64,000 bases of DNA from Platynereis dumerilii (lineage: Eukaryota > Annelida > Polychaeta > Phyllodocida > Nereididae): positions 24,220,501-24,284,500 of the forward strand of contig JAPTHN010000011.1 of the NCBI GenBank assembly GCA_026936325.1, given 5' to 3'. Of this stretch, positions 31,764 to 43,310 are shown piece after piece; position 1 is the first letter of the stretch; each line of letters starts with the position of its first letter. Below the pieces are notes generated by a model. That model worked only from the letters and a program-made list of their open reading frames with translations, was not told where the DNA came from and ran no database searches. The translations under genes were made by a program, and so were the position numbers.

Positions 31764-31915
31764 TAGAACATCTAGATTCTGCCAACATTTTCAATCATGG
31801 GAAGGATGGACATGAAAGAGGGCCCATGGAAATGCAGAGTTTGCGGATTAAGATATTTCCTGAAGACAGCAAGTATAACAAAAGTGCACAAACGGAATTA
31901 GTCAATTTCTTCCTG
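31764..31915 (+). other. Zinc-finger-like fragment, left member of an inverted pair
   Basis: Shares GCCAACATTTTCAATCATGG, GATGGACATGAAAGAGG, CCATGGAAATGCAG and TTCTTCCTGTAC with the inverse of 33020-33170. In one frame it encodes WKCRVCGLRY, and the partner encodes HQCRACGLKL, a CX2C-type half finger. Possibly a fragment of the element's lost protein. The evidence is short and the copies are diverged. Confidence 0.3.
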
Positions 31916-33019
31916 TACAGCATGTCAGCTGGTATTGTTGTCATTAGTGGTTGTATCACTCAGTTTCCAAGTGTGTAAGAAAATGGAACTCTGTTAGGCT
32001 TGAAACTCCAACTGCATCTTTCTATGGGCCTTCTTGAATGAAATTTCAGAAGGAGATGGCTTGAAAACTTGGAGCCACACACTTCACACAGATGTTTCTC
32101 TCTTCTGTGCCTTGCTAGGGATGATTTTCTCGAGAGTACAGGTCACTACATGATTTATGGTGATTAATGCAGTTATCATATTTGAATGATCTTTCACATT
32201 TGTTTGATAACTAATGACAATACTACAGCAGACATGTCTTGAAAATTTTGATAAAATATAATACATGTAATACCACTTAATTCCAAATATACGTGCTGTG
32301 TTTTGTAATAATTATCACTTGTGAAATTATATGCAGCTGTAAAATTGCAGTTAGTTATAAAGCTTGTATGTCGCCCGAATAATATGCTGTCCAAAAGAAA
32401 GATAAGAATCATATTAAACCTATCCATACAACCAAGTTTACTTAACTGTCATTCAAAGCTCAATATATGAAGATAAATCCTTTCAATAATGTAAATAAAC
32501 AGTTTTTTATGCCGTGAAAAAATATTGTTATTGTGCACTGATCAAGAAATGCAGGACTTTCTTTAAGTAGTTTAAGGCTTCACAATCAACTAAACTAACT
32601 TAATTGTGGAAAACAAGTAATTCTGTTGATTGGAAGTGTAGATCTATACTGTACTTTAAATCTATCAGTTTATGATCTGTAAATGCATGTTTAATGTTAC
32701 ATAGAATCGGCAGACTTACTACCTTTAATTGGAGATGATGATTAGTGATGTTTAATGCTCATTGGCATTAATAAATTCATTTATTTGGTGGCATTTGTGC
32801 TGAAATTAAGGTACAGGGATTAATCGTGTCATTGTGCTTATCCTGAGGTATCTGGTGATATAGTAATACATGCTCCAAATGCGAAGTGATACAGCATTGA
32901 CTCTGATTAATTTCCAAATTTTACATGATAAACCATGGCCTATACCCCGTGGTATTTGGTGGAAACTATGGTAATTGGTAAGGGTAAAAGTGTTGACTGT
33001 ACCAAAAATGCATATTTTA
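31916..33019. other. Interior between inverted pair, no gene
   Basis: No long frame, no repeat and no known domain seen on either strand. Confidence 0.45.
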
Positions 33020-33170
33020 TTTTAAGGTACAGGAAAAAACTGACAAATTCCGTTTTGTGTTAAGTTTTAGTCCACAAGCTCTGCACTGATGATCAGCTGC
33101 ATTTCCATGGGTTTTTCCTCTTTCATGTCCATCCATCAAGTCCATGATTGAAAATGTTGGCCGCATCTAG
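33020..33170 (-). other. Zinc-finger-like fragment, right member of an inverted pair
   Basis: Minus-strand frame from an ATG near 33150 encoding HQCRACGLKL. It is homologous to 31764-31915 in inverted orientation, 1.1 kb away. It lies just inside the right terminal repeat. Confidence 0.3.
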
Positions 33171-33185
33171 CTATTCTGCATTTGT

Positions 33186-33740
33186 ACATAGACCTATTGC
33201 TAAATGCAACAAAAGAGGTCAATTACTATTGACACGCCAAACCAAAAAATTGTTAGCATAAAACCCCCACATATTTACAACACCTGCGTTAAAAAAAGCC
33301 AAACCCGTAAGTTCTAAGCCAAACCTAAACTAAAACACTATGTTTCAGTAGATTTTTTTCATTGCAAGCTTTAGGAAACATTACAAATATACCCATACCA
33401 ACATAGTGAAGTACATCGGAGAATATTTCAGCCTCAAACATAGTATAAGTACCCAATTTTATCAAAAAATGCACAAAATAGTCCAGTTGTACAGAAGTCT
33501 CTCTTATTAGAATCACGTAATTTTTGACAACAAAAAATATTTTGATATATAAAAATATGCACTGTATAGGTGAGAATATAATCTAGCATACTGGCTATAT
33601 TAACATTTGATTGAATTTGCATGGAAGATGTAGTTTCACTTAAGGCACAAAAAACATCTGTTTAACCGTCTAAAGCGTTGACTGAAGCCAAACCGAAGCC
33701 TTAACTGGGTCGCTTCGCATAGAGCAAACGGTACACAGTG
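33186..33740 (-). repeat. Right terminal inverted repeat of the 13.4-kb element
   Basis: Inverse of 20345-20893, ending CGGTACACAGTG. High arm identity implies a recent insertion compared with the diverged host units. Confidence 0.9.
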
Positions 33741-34300
33741 AAAAGGAATTCTGCGAAATGTTTGCTTCATGCCAATCTTGAGCATTCATGGCTCAGGCTT
33801 TTTTGAGTAGCATGCTTGTGTACAAGTGTCTTTTTTTGTCAATTCACAAGCAGGCACATTCACTCAAATACTGTCTACATGCCTCTATTCTCCAAAGCCT
33901 TAAGCAATCTTCTCTTTCTGTCCTGACTAGCCTACCAAGTGCTCGAATACATGACATAACCTCAATCGTCCATCCATTCACTTTTCTATGATGGTTATTC
34001 TGTTATATTTCTTCTTTGTCATTCCAAAATTCAGATTTTTCTGTGACATTTTAAACATTGAGATGCAAGTCCTTGTAAGACAGCTTTTATCTCAACATCA
34101 TCAGCTGGCAATCACCTGTGGCCAGGATCTCTTTATAGTTTTGCAATCAATCCAGTTTTAATGAGGCTTACATTCATAATTAACAGCCAATGAGATGTGA
34201 TACCACAGCAATTATGGGTTGTCAAATCGTTTGGGTAAATCTTACATTATATCAGCTTCGGCAAGTCCACAGCCAGTCGTTATATCAGAAAGTCTGGAGG
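33741..34300 (+). repeat. Block G of unit 2
   Basis: Resumes with AAAAGGAATTCTG after the insertion. Contains the old SINE 3' end (about 33922-33985) and a Z motif (34155-34278). No gene. Confidence 0.7.
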
Positions 34301-35880
34301 CCAATATCCATAAAAGATCAATCAGTGACATGTTGGTTTAGAGACATAGCTTTCTGCTCTTGTCAATAACACAGACTGCTTCGCACAGAAGGAGATATAT
34401 AATATATGTCCTGTCGGTGAACATTCACTACCATAATTAATAAACTACGTGTTGCCCCAAACAGGTCTCTGTATCATTGTCACCATTTTGCAAGAGAGAC
34501 CTGCTCAGTTTGACGACTCTACAAATCCCCTCTTTATGGTCTATGGGCGCTATTAAGAATCTCATTCATAACCTCATTTCTCATTGATCATCTTCCAAGA
34601 ACCAGATCCATTCCATATACATGGTCTGCTTACTAAGTTGTAGTCATCAGACAGTATAGGGTAAGCAAGGTGCTTTTGTTAAGGCAGGATGCAAAGATAA
34701 CCATACACTTAGTATGAGTTGCTTACTCTGTTTCATTGTGACAATTCACAAATGATCCAAAAATCTACTGTGTGGTGTTGAAGAATGAAGATGAAAAGAA
34801 GAATCAAAGGTGAACCATTCTTGTACAACAATGCATTGCTTACAATCTTAAAAAAAAGCAACAAAAAAAAAGTAACAAAAACACACTGAGTGGTTATATG
34901 TGTACTACCATCTTTTGGATGAAATAATTTGACAGTATAAATTATTTACATTCTACCTATTTCAGAAGTTTAAATGCTCCACAGCTCCAGCAAGTCAGGC
35001 ATCATTAAGCATGTTGGGACAGAGAAATCACAATCAAATATTAAAAACTGGAAGCTGTTTGACAAAATTAAGAAAACAAACGCACAGTTTAATGAAATAC
35101 CCAAAATTAGTTACTTCGTTGGTGAATTCATCATCATGAATGTTTTCCTCATTTTGCAGTATGTTGAATTTTTCACGAGAAATTAGCTCTCGTTTCAATG
35201 ATCTTGATGGATCACCCTTGTTAAACTGATATATTCAATCACATTTAAATTGACTGTGGACTGTTTACACAGTCTGGCAAAAATGATAGATTTAGCTTAA
35301 ATTTGGCTTTGCTGTATTGTAATGTGCTTTAATTTGATATGGTTACTGGTGTTAGTTGTTAAAAAATCTACCAGAGAGCTTGATACAGTTGAAATTGTGT
35401 TCTCTGAATAAATTAAATTTCTTGTTGCAATGTTGTCTGAAAAATCTGCAGCTGCTGTGTGGCTCAATTTTCAATGATATCAACTGGATCCGATTTGGAC
35501 ATCAAAAGTAAAAGGCAAGCTACAAATTAGCATGCTCTAGATATCTCCTCTACAGCTTAAGTTAGTCATACCATAGGATTCAAAGATTGATGGATGATTG
35601 GGACGTTATGTCCTGTAGCCTATTTATGCACTTGGTAGGCAAATTAGGACAGGAGGAGGACACAGAAATGAGAAGAATGATTGAAACAACTGTCAACATA
35701 ATCAGATAGAAAGAATTCATTAGCTTATGAAAATATGGTATTCATCATTTGCTCTGCATGATTTATTTTTGTTATAGAAGACTCATACTTTAAGTTTTGT
35801 TTAACATACAGTGTACATTGATGATGCATAATCATTCCCATAGAACTGACTCAAGAGCATACATGTATATATATATATTA
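34301..35880 (+). repeat. Blocks H and I of unit 2
   Basis: Homologous to 6461-7870. A frame of 70 codons at 34974-35186 is disrupted in units 1 and 3. An old SINE fragment on the minus strand lies at about 35595-35700. No gene. Confidence 0.65.
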
Positions 35881-36546
35881 GGGTGTTTCAGGTGCCCCAA
35901 TATTTTCCGATCCTGCTTGACCTTGGTCTGGTATTGCAGTTTATATAGTTGAAGTCACATGTAAAATTTTGGCCCATTCTATAAATACCTACCTTTACCA
36001 GAATTCACTTGAAGTTTATAACATGTAATTCCCCATTGGCGAACTTCCAAATCCTGAAGATATTGCAAAAATCAATGAAGGAATAGATATTTTTTCCTCA
36101 ATCTATAGTTTCTGAGTAAGTTTTGGGAGGGCAATTCAAATCTGGCATCAGCTATTTTATAGCAGGTCTTCCTAATGAGCTGGGAAGTGTTGAATTTCCT
36201 AAAATTCTGCCATTTTATGCAGATTTTCACAAATTTGACAGCTTCTGGCAGCTTGGCAAATGGGGTTATACAAAAAATAACACCAGATTTGAATTTCCCT
36301 CCCAAAACTTACTCAGGAACTGTGGATTGAGAAAAAAATATTGATTTCTTCATTGGTTTTTGAAATATCTTGAGAATTTGCATATTCGCCAATGGGGAAT
36401 TACATTATAAACTTCAAGTGAATTCTGGTAAAGGTAAGTATTTATAGAATGTGCCAAAATTTTACATATAACTTTTACTATATAAACTGCAATACCAGAC
36501 CAAGGTCAAGCTGGATCGGAATATAGTGGGGGTACCTGAAACACCC
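35881..36546. mobile_element. 666-bp fully palindromic transposon
   Basis: Flanked by TA on both sides (35879-35880, 36547-36548). Ends GGGTGTTTCAGGTGCCCC and GGGGGTACCTGAAACACCC are inverted, and pairing continues to the centre, so each arm is about 333 bp. Mirror-image frames on the two strands (36123-36344 plus, 36072-36305 minus) encode similar peptides (FKSG, LPSQN/FPSQNLLRN), as expected of inverted copies. Units 1 and 3 lack it. A TA target suggests Tc1/mariner-type mobilisation. Confidence 0.9.
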
Positions 36547-36548
36547 TA

Positions 36549-37384
36549 ATATATATGTGGTACCAGATTATATACGGTGACACGAAGCAGACTACAACTT
36601 TTTCCGGATATCTTGTCCAGTCGAGTCAATTGTGAAAGCAGCTACATCCCTGAAGGACTGATTGTCTCCTGATAGAAATGCAAAGTGATGTTTGCACAGC
36701 TCCTAGGTTGGTATTGACTGATGTCTTTCTTTCTGTCACTACATCGGTTGAGAGGGAGTCTGTTACGTATCCTCCAGAGGGGACATAGATTTAATTGATT
36801 TGTGTGTTGCAATGTTCCATTTTCTTCATTCCTGTTCATCTTGTTCATAGGTATGAGTTAGTGTGTTTGCTGCCTGCATAAAAGCTAGCAGAATTATGAA
36901 ATAGATATTAACTTTGGGTGAAGGAGGAAAAAATTGGGCAAAGGGAAGAGCAATTTTGGTAGACACAAGAAACATTTGGGCTCCATTAAGAAGTATAATG
37001 TACTGTCCAACCTAATTGATCTCATGCACTTATACCCTATATTAGCAATGATTTTCACAGGAAGGCATCTGATTAGGTTACACAAGTGCTCATGGGACGT
37101 GAAACACAAACTCATGCATCCAAGGGTAAAAAAGTGGAATCTACATGTACATACTTTGTCTTGCTTCTTCAGTGGAATTGTTTTCCTTTCTGCTGGAGTT
37201 AATGACAATGACAAAGTTTATTTTATTTCGGTTTTGTATACAAGTAAAAAAAAAAGATATAAAATAAAATTAAACATGTTTTAGTCAAAAGAAAATGACA
37301 CAGATGTATGATATCACCGTATTAGCTGCAGAAAACAACTTGTCAGGAGTAGCAGTCGCACCTTTAGGCAAAACGATATAGAGA
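36549..37384 (+). repeat. Blocks I and B of unit 2
   Basis: Homologous to 7870-8664 and 48480-49255. Overlapping frames of about 110 codons on both strands (36894-37284) are not conserved in the other units. A decayed micro-retroposon lies near 37075-37125. Confidence 0.6.
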
Positions 37385-37617
37385 TTCAGAACTTTGGAGT
37401 GTGGCTTGCAGCCAAAGAACGCTTGTGTCTAGTTTGACTCCAGGGAAGTGACCAACAAGTTGGAAAGGGGCAAAGAAAAAGATCAATCAATACCTCTGAG
37501 GAGAAGTACAAACAACACTCTGCATTTTGCCAATGGGACTCCTGCTTCCAATACTGGTGCATCCCACAGAGCTCAAGTATTGGATAGTAATGCTTCTGGA
37601 ACTGAGGAAACAAAGTA
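37385..37617 (+). pseudogene. Relic exon, B type, with an early stop
   Basis: Aligned to 8665-8856 and 49256-49462. It has a TAG a few codons in, then reads on through VTNKLERGK, DQSIPLRRSTNNTL and a TAA at the shared end. The rest of the frame is preserved, including the variable 3' part. Confidence 0.35.
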
Positions 37618-38120
37618 ATATCTTGATATGATCCCTGCATTTTCATTATTACATACCTCTGTATTGCATACCTGTGTAGATACAAAAACTGTTACATGTC
37701 TTTCATGTGGTTTTACAACACCAATCATTTACTCATTGAATTATCAGCTATAACATTCAAGATTAATGACCATGCCTTTATAACTAATATAAGTTAAACT
37801 CGAGTCGCTGATATGAAGTTACTCGATTTTTGACAGCCCTTCCATCATGAGCATATTTGAGCCCTGCCATTTTTCTGCAATATGAAGTTGTTTTGTTTTC
37901 CCAATTGTTCTGTGATAACCCATAATGATGTTACTTTTTGTGTGATTATCTCCATAGAAGACAACTACAAAGACCTAATCTCAGAAAATAGACATTGTGG
38001 CTTTGACTGAGCTTACAATGTCAGGGGGTTAGTGTCTGTTATTCTTGACATGTTGCTTTGTAGGCTCCTGGAATGGTAGTGACATCCAATTTTGTATTTT
38101 GCTATTAAGTAGAAAAATCT
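37618..38120 (+). repeat. Block J of unit 2, first part
   Basis: Homologous to 8870-9330 and 49463-49970. No gene. Confidence 0.6.
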
Positions 38121-38416
38121 GTCCTATCCAATCCTATCCTATCCTATCCTATCCTATCCTATCCTTTCCTTACCTGTCCCATCCTATCCTACTTCATCAA
38201 ACCATAACTCATAATTATACCAGTATTATAACATTTTTATTGTATAATTCATATCCAATTGTTATATTGTCATTCAGAAAGTTTGCTTGTGTACTGTGTT
38301 ACCACATGATTTAAAATGAAATTAGATAAAGTTTTACAATGCCATACCATATAATCTCCTACCCTATCCTATCCTATCCTATCCTATCCTATCCTATCCT
38401 ATCCTATCCTATCCTA
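38121..38416. repeat. (TATCC)n runs flanking a 158-bp insert without SINE
   Basis: Pentamer runs at 38121-38192 and 38351-38416 enclose unique AT-rich DNA (38193-38350), exactly where units 1 and 3 have a SINE. Either the SINE was replaced or unit 2 shows an older state. Confidence 0.8.
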
Positions 38417-39301
38417 TCTTTGTACAATTTTATTTCTCCTGTTGCTGTTGCTTTGTATTGTCCAGATGTCAAAAGAAAACATTAAGCTGAATTGTCTGAC
38501 CTTTCACACTGAGCCCATATTGCAGAGAAGTCTGGGCTTTGTCAGTGTCACAGAGGACATTTTACTCCCTTACAGTGATTGAGATCAAATTGGTTTGCCC
38601 TACCTCCTCAGTGTCCACCTGCGTCATTTCACAAGAACATTATTATTAGGCCTGCAGGGTTTTTTAAACAATTATTTTATATATATCCCTTAGTGTTAAT
38701 GCCCAGTGCCCATATACTATTGCACCCGATTTATCATGGATATTAGTGCTTTAGCAAGAAGTAGGGCCTATAGGTAAATTATAGGGCCATGGTGACTGCT
38801 TTTGGCCAAACATAAGTCGTTTTGGGCACATGCCCAAATCACTCAAAATCGCTCACTTGAATAACGTATTTAGTGGATTTGGACCAAGATCATATCTTTT
38901 CAGAACATGCCCAAATCAATTGATGTTACTCAATTCTAAAGGCTGAAGTCGATTTTGACAGGATCCTATTCTTTTGGAAATTTTTAATACATTTAGCCAT
39001 AATAAGTGAGTTAGGCAATAGATATTTCGCACATAAATGCCATAATATCACTCATTACCATTACTAACTTCCACAAACATCTGTAAATGTCCACGAAAGA
39101 CAATGACTGATTTGGGCATAGTCTTTTTGTTTTTGTCTAAATTAATCATATGCAGTCTGTCGTGGATATTTTTGTGTGTCTCTGTAGTGTGTATCCTTTG
39201 GGCACATACAACTTATGTCTATTCATTGTGCTTGACTGCCCCTAAGTTCTTTGTTTGATTAAAATTTAAATAACAATCCTTGTCAATGTAACTTATGATT
39301 C
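38417..39301 (+). repeat. Block J of unit 2, middle part
   Basis: Homologous to 9675-10560. The TGCCCAAATCA motifs are kept. The VRELN-type minus frame is interrupted here. No gene. Confidence 0.6.
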
Positions 39302-39371
39302 GTTTTCTTCTTTTCAGGTGAGTCGTGAACCTTTTCTCTGAATATTTGTGTTGTCTAAATTCCAAGGTAAG
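39302..39371 (+). promoter_or_regulatory. Recursive-splice-like site, unit 2
   Basis: TTTTCTTCTTTTCAG|GTGAGT at 39317/39318 with AAG|GTAAGA 49 nt later. The interval is one base longer than in unit 1, so a coding exon would shift frame. Confidence 0.35.
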
Positions 39372-40560
39372 ATCAAATTTATAGAATTGTGATGTGAGGG
39401 ATATCAGAGGTTGATACATCCAAATGAGTTGGCTTCCTGTTAGTCTAGACATAAGTTTAAGATAGTCATCGTGAAATGAGGATTGAATTTATATGAAGAG
39501 GGCTGTGCAAAACATCAACAAAGGACATATGAATACAGTACTCCTGAGAAGACTTTCAGATTAAAAAAATCAGTTGTAAAACTAAAAGTGCACGGTTGTA
39601 GCTCAAGGTCAAGAGAACATCCTAAGCTGTCCAATATTAGTTGCTCCGAAATGTCTGGCAATTAATGAGAATGATAAAACCTTGTATCGGTCTTAAAGTA
39701 AATGAACACTCAAAGCCTGGTATGTCTGACAATTGGTTTCAACACCATGAAAATAACTTGACTGATGGTCTCGATGCGTGTACATATATATAGATATGAG
39801 AAACATGAGTCAAAATATTTTGAAGGATAACTAAGTTTGAAGATGTCAGTTGCCAGATCCATTTTATTGGAAAAGTATTTGACTGGCTCTTGCAGGTTCC
39901 TTAAGGTGTCACTGACTTATTGATATCTTTGATGATAGGATTTAGGGGCTAACGTCCCCTGAAGAAAAAGTAGTAGTAGTCAAAATATTGTCCTGCGGCC
40001 TTTCCCTGGCTTTCATTGGAGAGTAGGTGTGACCTCTTTATTCCTGATAATTTTATCTCCATTTCGACAAGGAACAATACTTCAAGATATTGCATTAAAC
40101 TGTTCAATTAGAAATTAAAATAGAGCAGTGATAGCATTTTGCTGAATATTTCACCAACATTTGTTGTCTGCATTATTTTGAATTTTAGATGAGTACTAGA
40201 GCTGCTTGAGAGTTTACAGATGCTCTGGTTTGTTTACAGACGTCCTTCTTCCTAAACTGATTTATTTAATCAGATTTGAAGTGATCAATTAGTGTTTACA
40301 GAGTCTGACAGAAGATAAAATATTTGACTTTACATTCTGTTTTTTAGTTTTAACTGAAATATTTTTTAATATGATTAATATCATTCAGAGCAAAGTCTGC
40401 CAGATTGTGAATTCACATTTGCTCTGATGATTTGTCTTTTGATTATGATTATTCTCATAGGGAAGATGCAAAAGATACATTTTAGAATTACTTGACTTTT
40501 TACTGCAAAGAAAAACTCCTTAAGATCTTGTTCAAATGAGTCGATTGTGTGAACAGTCAG
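39372..40560 (+). repeat. End of block J and block K, units 2/3
   Basis: Homologous to 10640-11860. No gene. Confidence 0.65.
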
Positions 40561-41130
40561 ATATCTAAAGGACTAGTTGTGTCCTGATAGAAAATGCAAA
40601 TTGATATTTGCACTCCTCTGAGATATTGACACTGTTTGGCAGATGTTTTTCTGCTTCCTGCTGGACTGATTTTGAGGAGTCTTTATGGTCTACTGGAATG
40701 TTGATGTACAGTGTACTGATTTTGCAGCAGACGCTTGTGTAACATATGTTGCATTTGCAGATTCTACACTTTTCTAAGCATGTCAAGCACATCACACTGA
40801 TATTTGTACCCCAAAGCACCCAGAAAAGTAGCAGATGAACAGATAATATCCATTTCTTGTGGAATGCCTTGCAACCAAAGAACACTTTGGTCTGGTGTGA
40901 CTCCAGGGAAGTGACCAACAAGTTTAAAAGAGGCGAAAAAACATCAATCGATACCTCTGAGGAAAAGTACAAACAGTACTCTGCATTTTGCTGATGGCAC
41001 CAACTCCTTCGGGGCCTTTGGCATCCAAGAAGCAGCTTATATGTCTGATTCTGAGACCAAGAAATCTCTGCTTGAATTGATAGAGCACAAAATCAAGGTT
41101 GTTGCCTCAGTAGTGAATGTCCGATGATAC
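40561..41130 (+). repeat. Block A of unit 3
   Basis: Contains an uninterrupted hAT target (GATATTTGTACCCC near 40800). A minus-strand frame of 135 codons at 40565-40972 is cysteine-rich (CLTCLEKCRICKCNICYTSV) and ends with CKYQFAFSIRTQLVL, which also ends frames in units 2 and 4. It has no known domain. The plus-strand relic exon has a frameshift relative to unit 4. Confidence 0.55.
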
Positions 41131-42080
41131 TTACCATAAAATTATTAAAGGAACTCAGTGTAAGAGATTTGAAAAATGCCTTTCAATGGGGTTCTTTGAG
41201 AAATTGTCAGGGATATCCTATGATTCCTATATCTGACAAGCATGAAAACCTTTTTTAGCACTCTGGCGTTTTTTTTTTCATTCTCAGAGTATATATGTGT
41301 ATAATAATCTCTGTGACATCTGCTCTCTTGTGGTTTTGTAAAATATGTTATAATAACTTACTCATTATATTATCAGCTATCATGTAAGATTGATGACAAT
41401 GACTTTATACTTAAAGCTGGAATGTTGCTGGATATAGAATTACTCAACTTGTTAAACCCTTACCTCCATCATGAGCATATTTGGGCCCTGTCATTTTCCT
41501 GCATTATGTAGCTGTTTTTTGCCCAATTGTTCTGTGATAAGCCATAATGATGTTACGATTTGTGTGAATATCTCCATAGAAGAAGAGTACAAATTCCTAA
41601 TCTCAGAACATAGACATATAATAGTGATTTGACTTGGCATACAATGTCATGAGGTCAGTGCCTGCTATTGTTGACATATTGCTTTGTATGCTCCAATAAT
41701 AGATGTCAGTATCATAGAGAATGTTTAGCTCTCTGACTACAATTCTTTTCAAATATCTTGGTTTGCCCCTATGTCTTTTCTTAATAGTTTGGGATTCTTT
41801 TTTAATATATTGAAATTTATTGTTGCCATCGTTGATATACACTAACATTGAAGAGCCATTTCTTAAAGTTTTATGGCCATTGGCTCTTAAAATCAGATGT
41901 TTCTTCCAGCTTCACTTCAGTTTCTTGATTTGTTTTTTACTTGCTATTGAGATCTAAATTTGGACTCTAATGAGGCTTAATTTGTAATTAACAACCCAAT
42001 ATTGTTTGATACCACAATAATTAGGCCGCAAAAGAACCTTGTTTATCTATACCTTCAGTAAAGTATAAAAGAACACTGTG
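41131..42080 (+). repeat. Block L of unit 3
   Basis: Homologous to 14236-15150, with a minus-strand VVRELNILYDTDIYYW frame (41603-41848). Ends with a Z motif (41967-42060). Confidence 0.6.
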
Positions 42081-42901
42081 CCACCTTAGTGAATATGGTA
42101 TAGCCTAGTAAAGAGCTCTGGCAATTGGTTTCACCTTGACTGATATCTACTCCTTCTTTTCAAACTGATTTATTTAATCAGATTAAGGGGTGATCGTCAC
42201 TGATCATTTAGTGTTTACGTAGTTTGGCAGAAGATACAAACGTCTGACCCTAAATTCTGTTTTCTAGTCTCAATTGAAATAAGTTTTAGTATGATTAATG
42301 TCATTAAAAGTAAAGTCTGCCTGATTGTGGATGCACAGTGCAAATTATTGTTCATTGTCTTATTGTAAATATGTAAGAAAATGGTTGCTCTATTTGTCAG
42401 TTTGATCTGATTTTGCTTTCAAATGCAGAGAACTGTTCATTTCTTTCTACTGCTTAATATTTTTTATTCATCCACATAGGAATGACAATTGAAGAAGAGA
42501 AGATATTTTAACTGATTCTTTACCACAAAGACAAAGCCCAGATTTACCCACGGAGACCCTCTTCAAATGAATTCATTGTGGGTTGACAGCAAAGTCCCTG
42601 AAGGACTAGTTGTGTCCTGGTAGAAAATGCAAATTGATGTTTACTCTCCTCTGAGGTATTGACAGATGTTATTCTGCTTGTCACTTTAGTGACTTTGAGG
42701 AGTCTCTGTTGTCTCCTGGAATGTTTAGATACTGATTTGTATCAACTTATATTACACTGTTGTGGCTCAATTTATATGTTGCATAAAATCTACGCATAAC
42801 AGGAGTATCACACTGATATTTGTACCTCAAGGCAAACAGAAGAATAACAGATAAACAGATAGAATCCATTTCTTGTTGAATGCCTTGCAACCAAGAACAC
42901 T
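42081..42901 (+). repeat. Block C of unit 3, shortened
   Basis: Lacks about 500 bases of the C block of unit 2 (15400-15850 equivalent). No gene. Confidence 0.6.
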
Positions 42902-43108
42902 TTGGTCTGGTGTGACTCAAGGGAAGTGACCAACAAGTTGGAAAGAGGCAAAGGAATGGATCAATCAATACCTGTGAGGAGAAGTACAAACAGCACTCTG
43001 CATTTTGCTAACAGCACCATCTCCTTCTGGGACTTTTTTGGCATCCCAGATGCTGCAGACAGCATACTAAGTTTGACACAAAGACTGAGAAAGCTCTGCT
43101 TAAATTGA
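42902..43108 (+). other. Candidate relic exon, C type (unit 3)
   Basis: Open frame of 68 codons in the same frame as 16572-16802: VTNKLERGK, DQSIPVRRSTNSTL, FWDFFGIPDA. It stops slightly earlier than in unit 2. Confidence 0.3.
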
Positions 43109-43310
43109 GAGGATGTTGAAGTATAGCATTGGAAGAATTATGTCATTTGTACCCCTCTTCCAATTGGCCAAGACCATTTTCATGAAGCCAATCAGCTCTC
43201 TTGAGCAATTAAGATTTTATTGCGCCCATGTCCTAATACGGAATATCTCATTAATTGACAACCGGTCGGTTTTTGGAGCCTCCAGACCCTCGTCCTTTTA
43301 AAATGGCTAT
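43109..43310. other. Unit-3-specific segment replacing the C-to-N spacer
   Basis: About 200 bases with no counterpart in the other units: GTATAGCATTGGAAGAATTA to CTCCAGACCCTCG. It may be a filler at a deletion junction. No element ends recognised. Confidence 0.5.

Larger units (their letters stand above)
20345..33740. mobile_element. 13.4-kb element with 0.55-kb terminal inverted repeats
   Basis: A 13,396-bp insertion between blocks F and G of unit 2. Units 1, 3 and 4 have the uninterrupted site GATGAAAAAGGAATTC. Its ends begin CACTGTGTACCG and are inverted for about 550 bp with few mismatches. The flanks carry five A on the left and four A on the right, which fits a 4-bp duplication AAAA but is ambiguous in the A-run. 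CAC termini with a 4-bp duplication suggest the CMC/Chapaev group; a Transib-like 5-bp duplication cannot be excluded. I found no transposase. Inside are a LINE, GTACTCG arrays and small MITEs. Confidence 0.85.
10955..39719 (+). repeat. Large tandem unit 2, expanded by insertions
   Basis: Second copy, 28.8 kb long only because it carries a 1.8-kb hAT-like element (12097-13907), a 13.4-kb element (20345-33740) and a 666-bp palindrome (35881-36546). Without these and their target duplications it is about 12.9 kb. It is the only complete copy of the K-A-L-C-N-D-E-F-G-H-I-B-J order with all blocks present, so it is the best template for defining the unit. Confidence 0.85.

Noticed and set aside
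20345-33740. Polinton/Maverick as the identity of the 13.4-kb element
   Set aside because: Size and long inverted arms fit, but the ends are CAC...GTG and the duplication is about 4 bp, not 6. No polymerase, integrase or capsid-type frame is visible.
20345-33740. ProtoRAG/RAG-like transposon because of the CACTGTG heptamer and CRxCG peptides
   Set aside because: The heptamer alone is weak and the flanking duplication reads as 4 bp. There is no nonamer-like motif and no core transposase. Kept only as an alternative.
36894-37284. Overlapping frames of more than 100 codons on both strands in block B of unit 2
   Set aside because: Not kept in units 1 and 3, and low-complexity at the ends.
40565-40972. 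135-codon cysteine-rich minus-strand frame as a gene
   Set aside because: The frame is broken at different places in the other A blocks and overlaps the opposite-strand candidate exon. No domain recognised.
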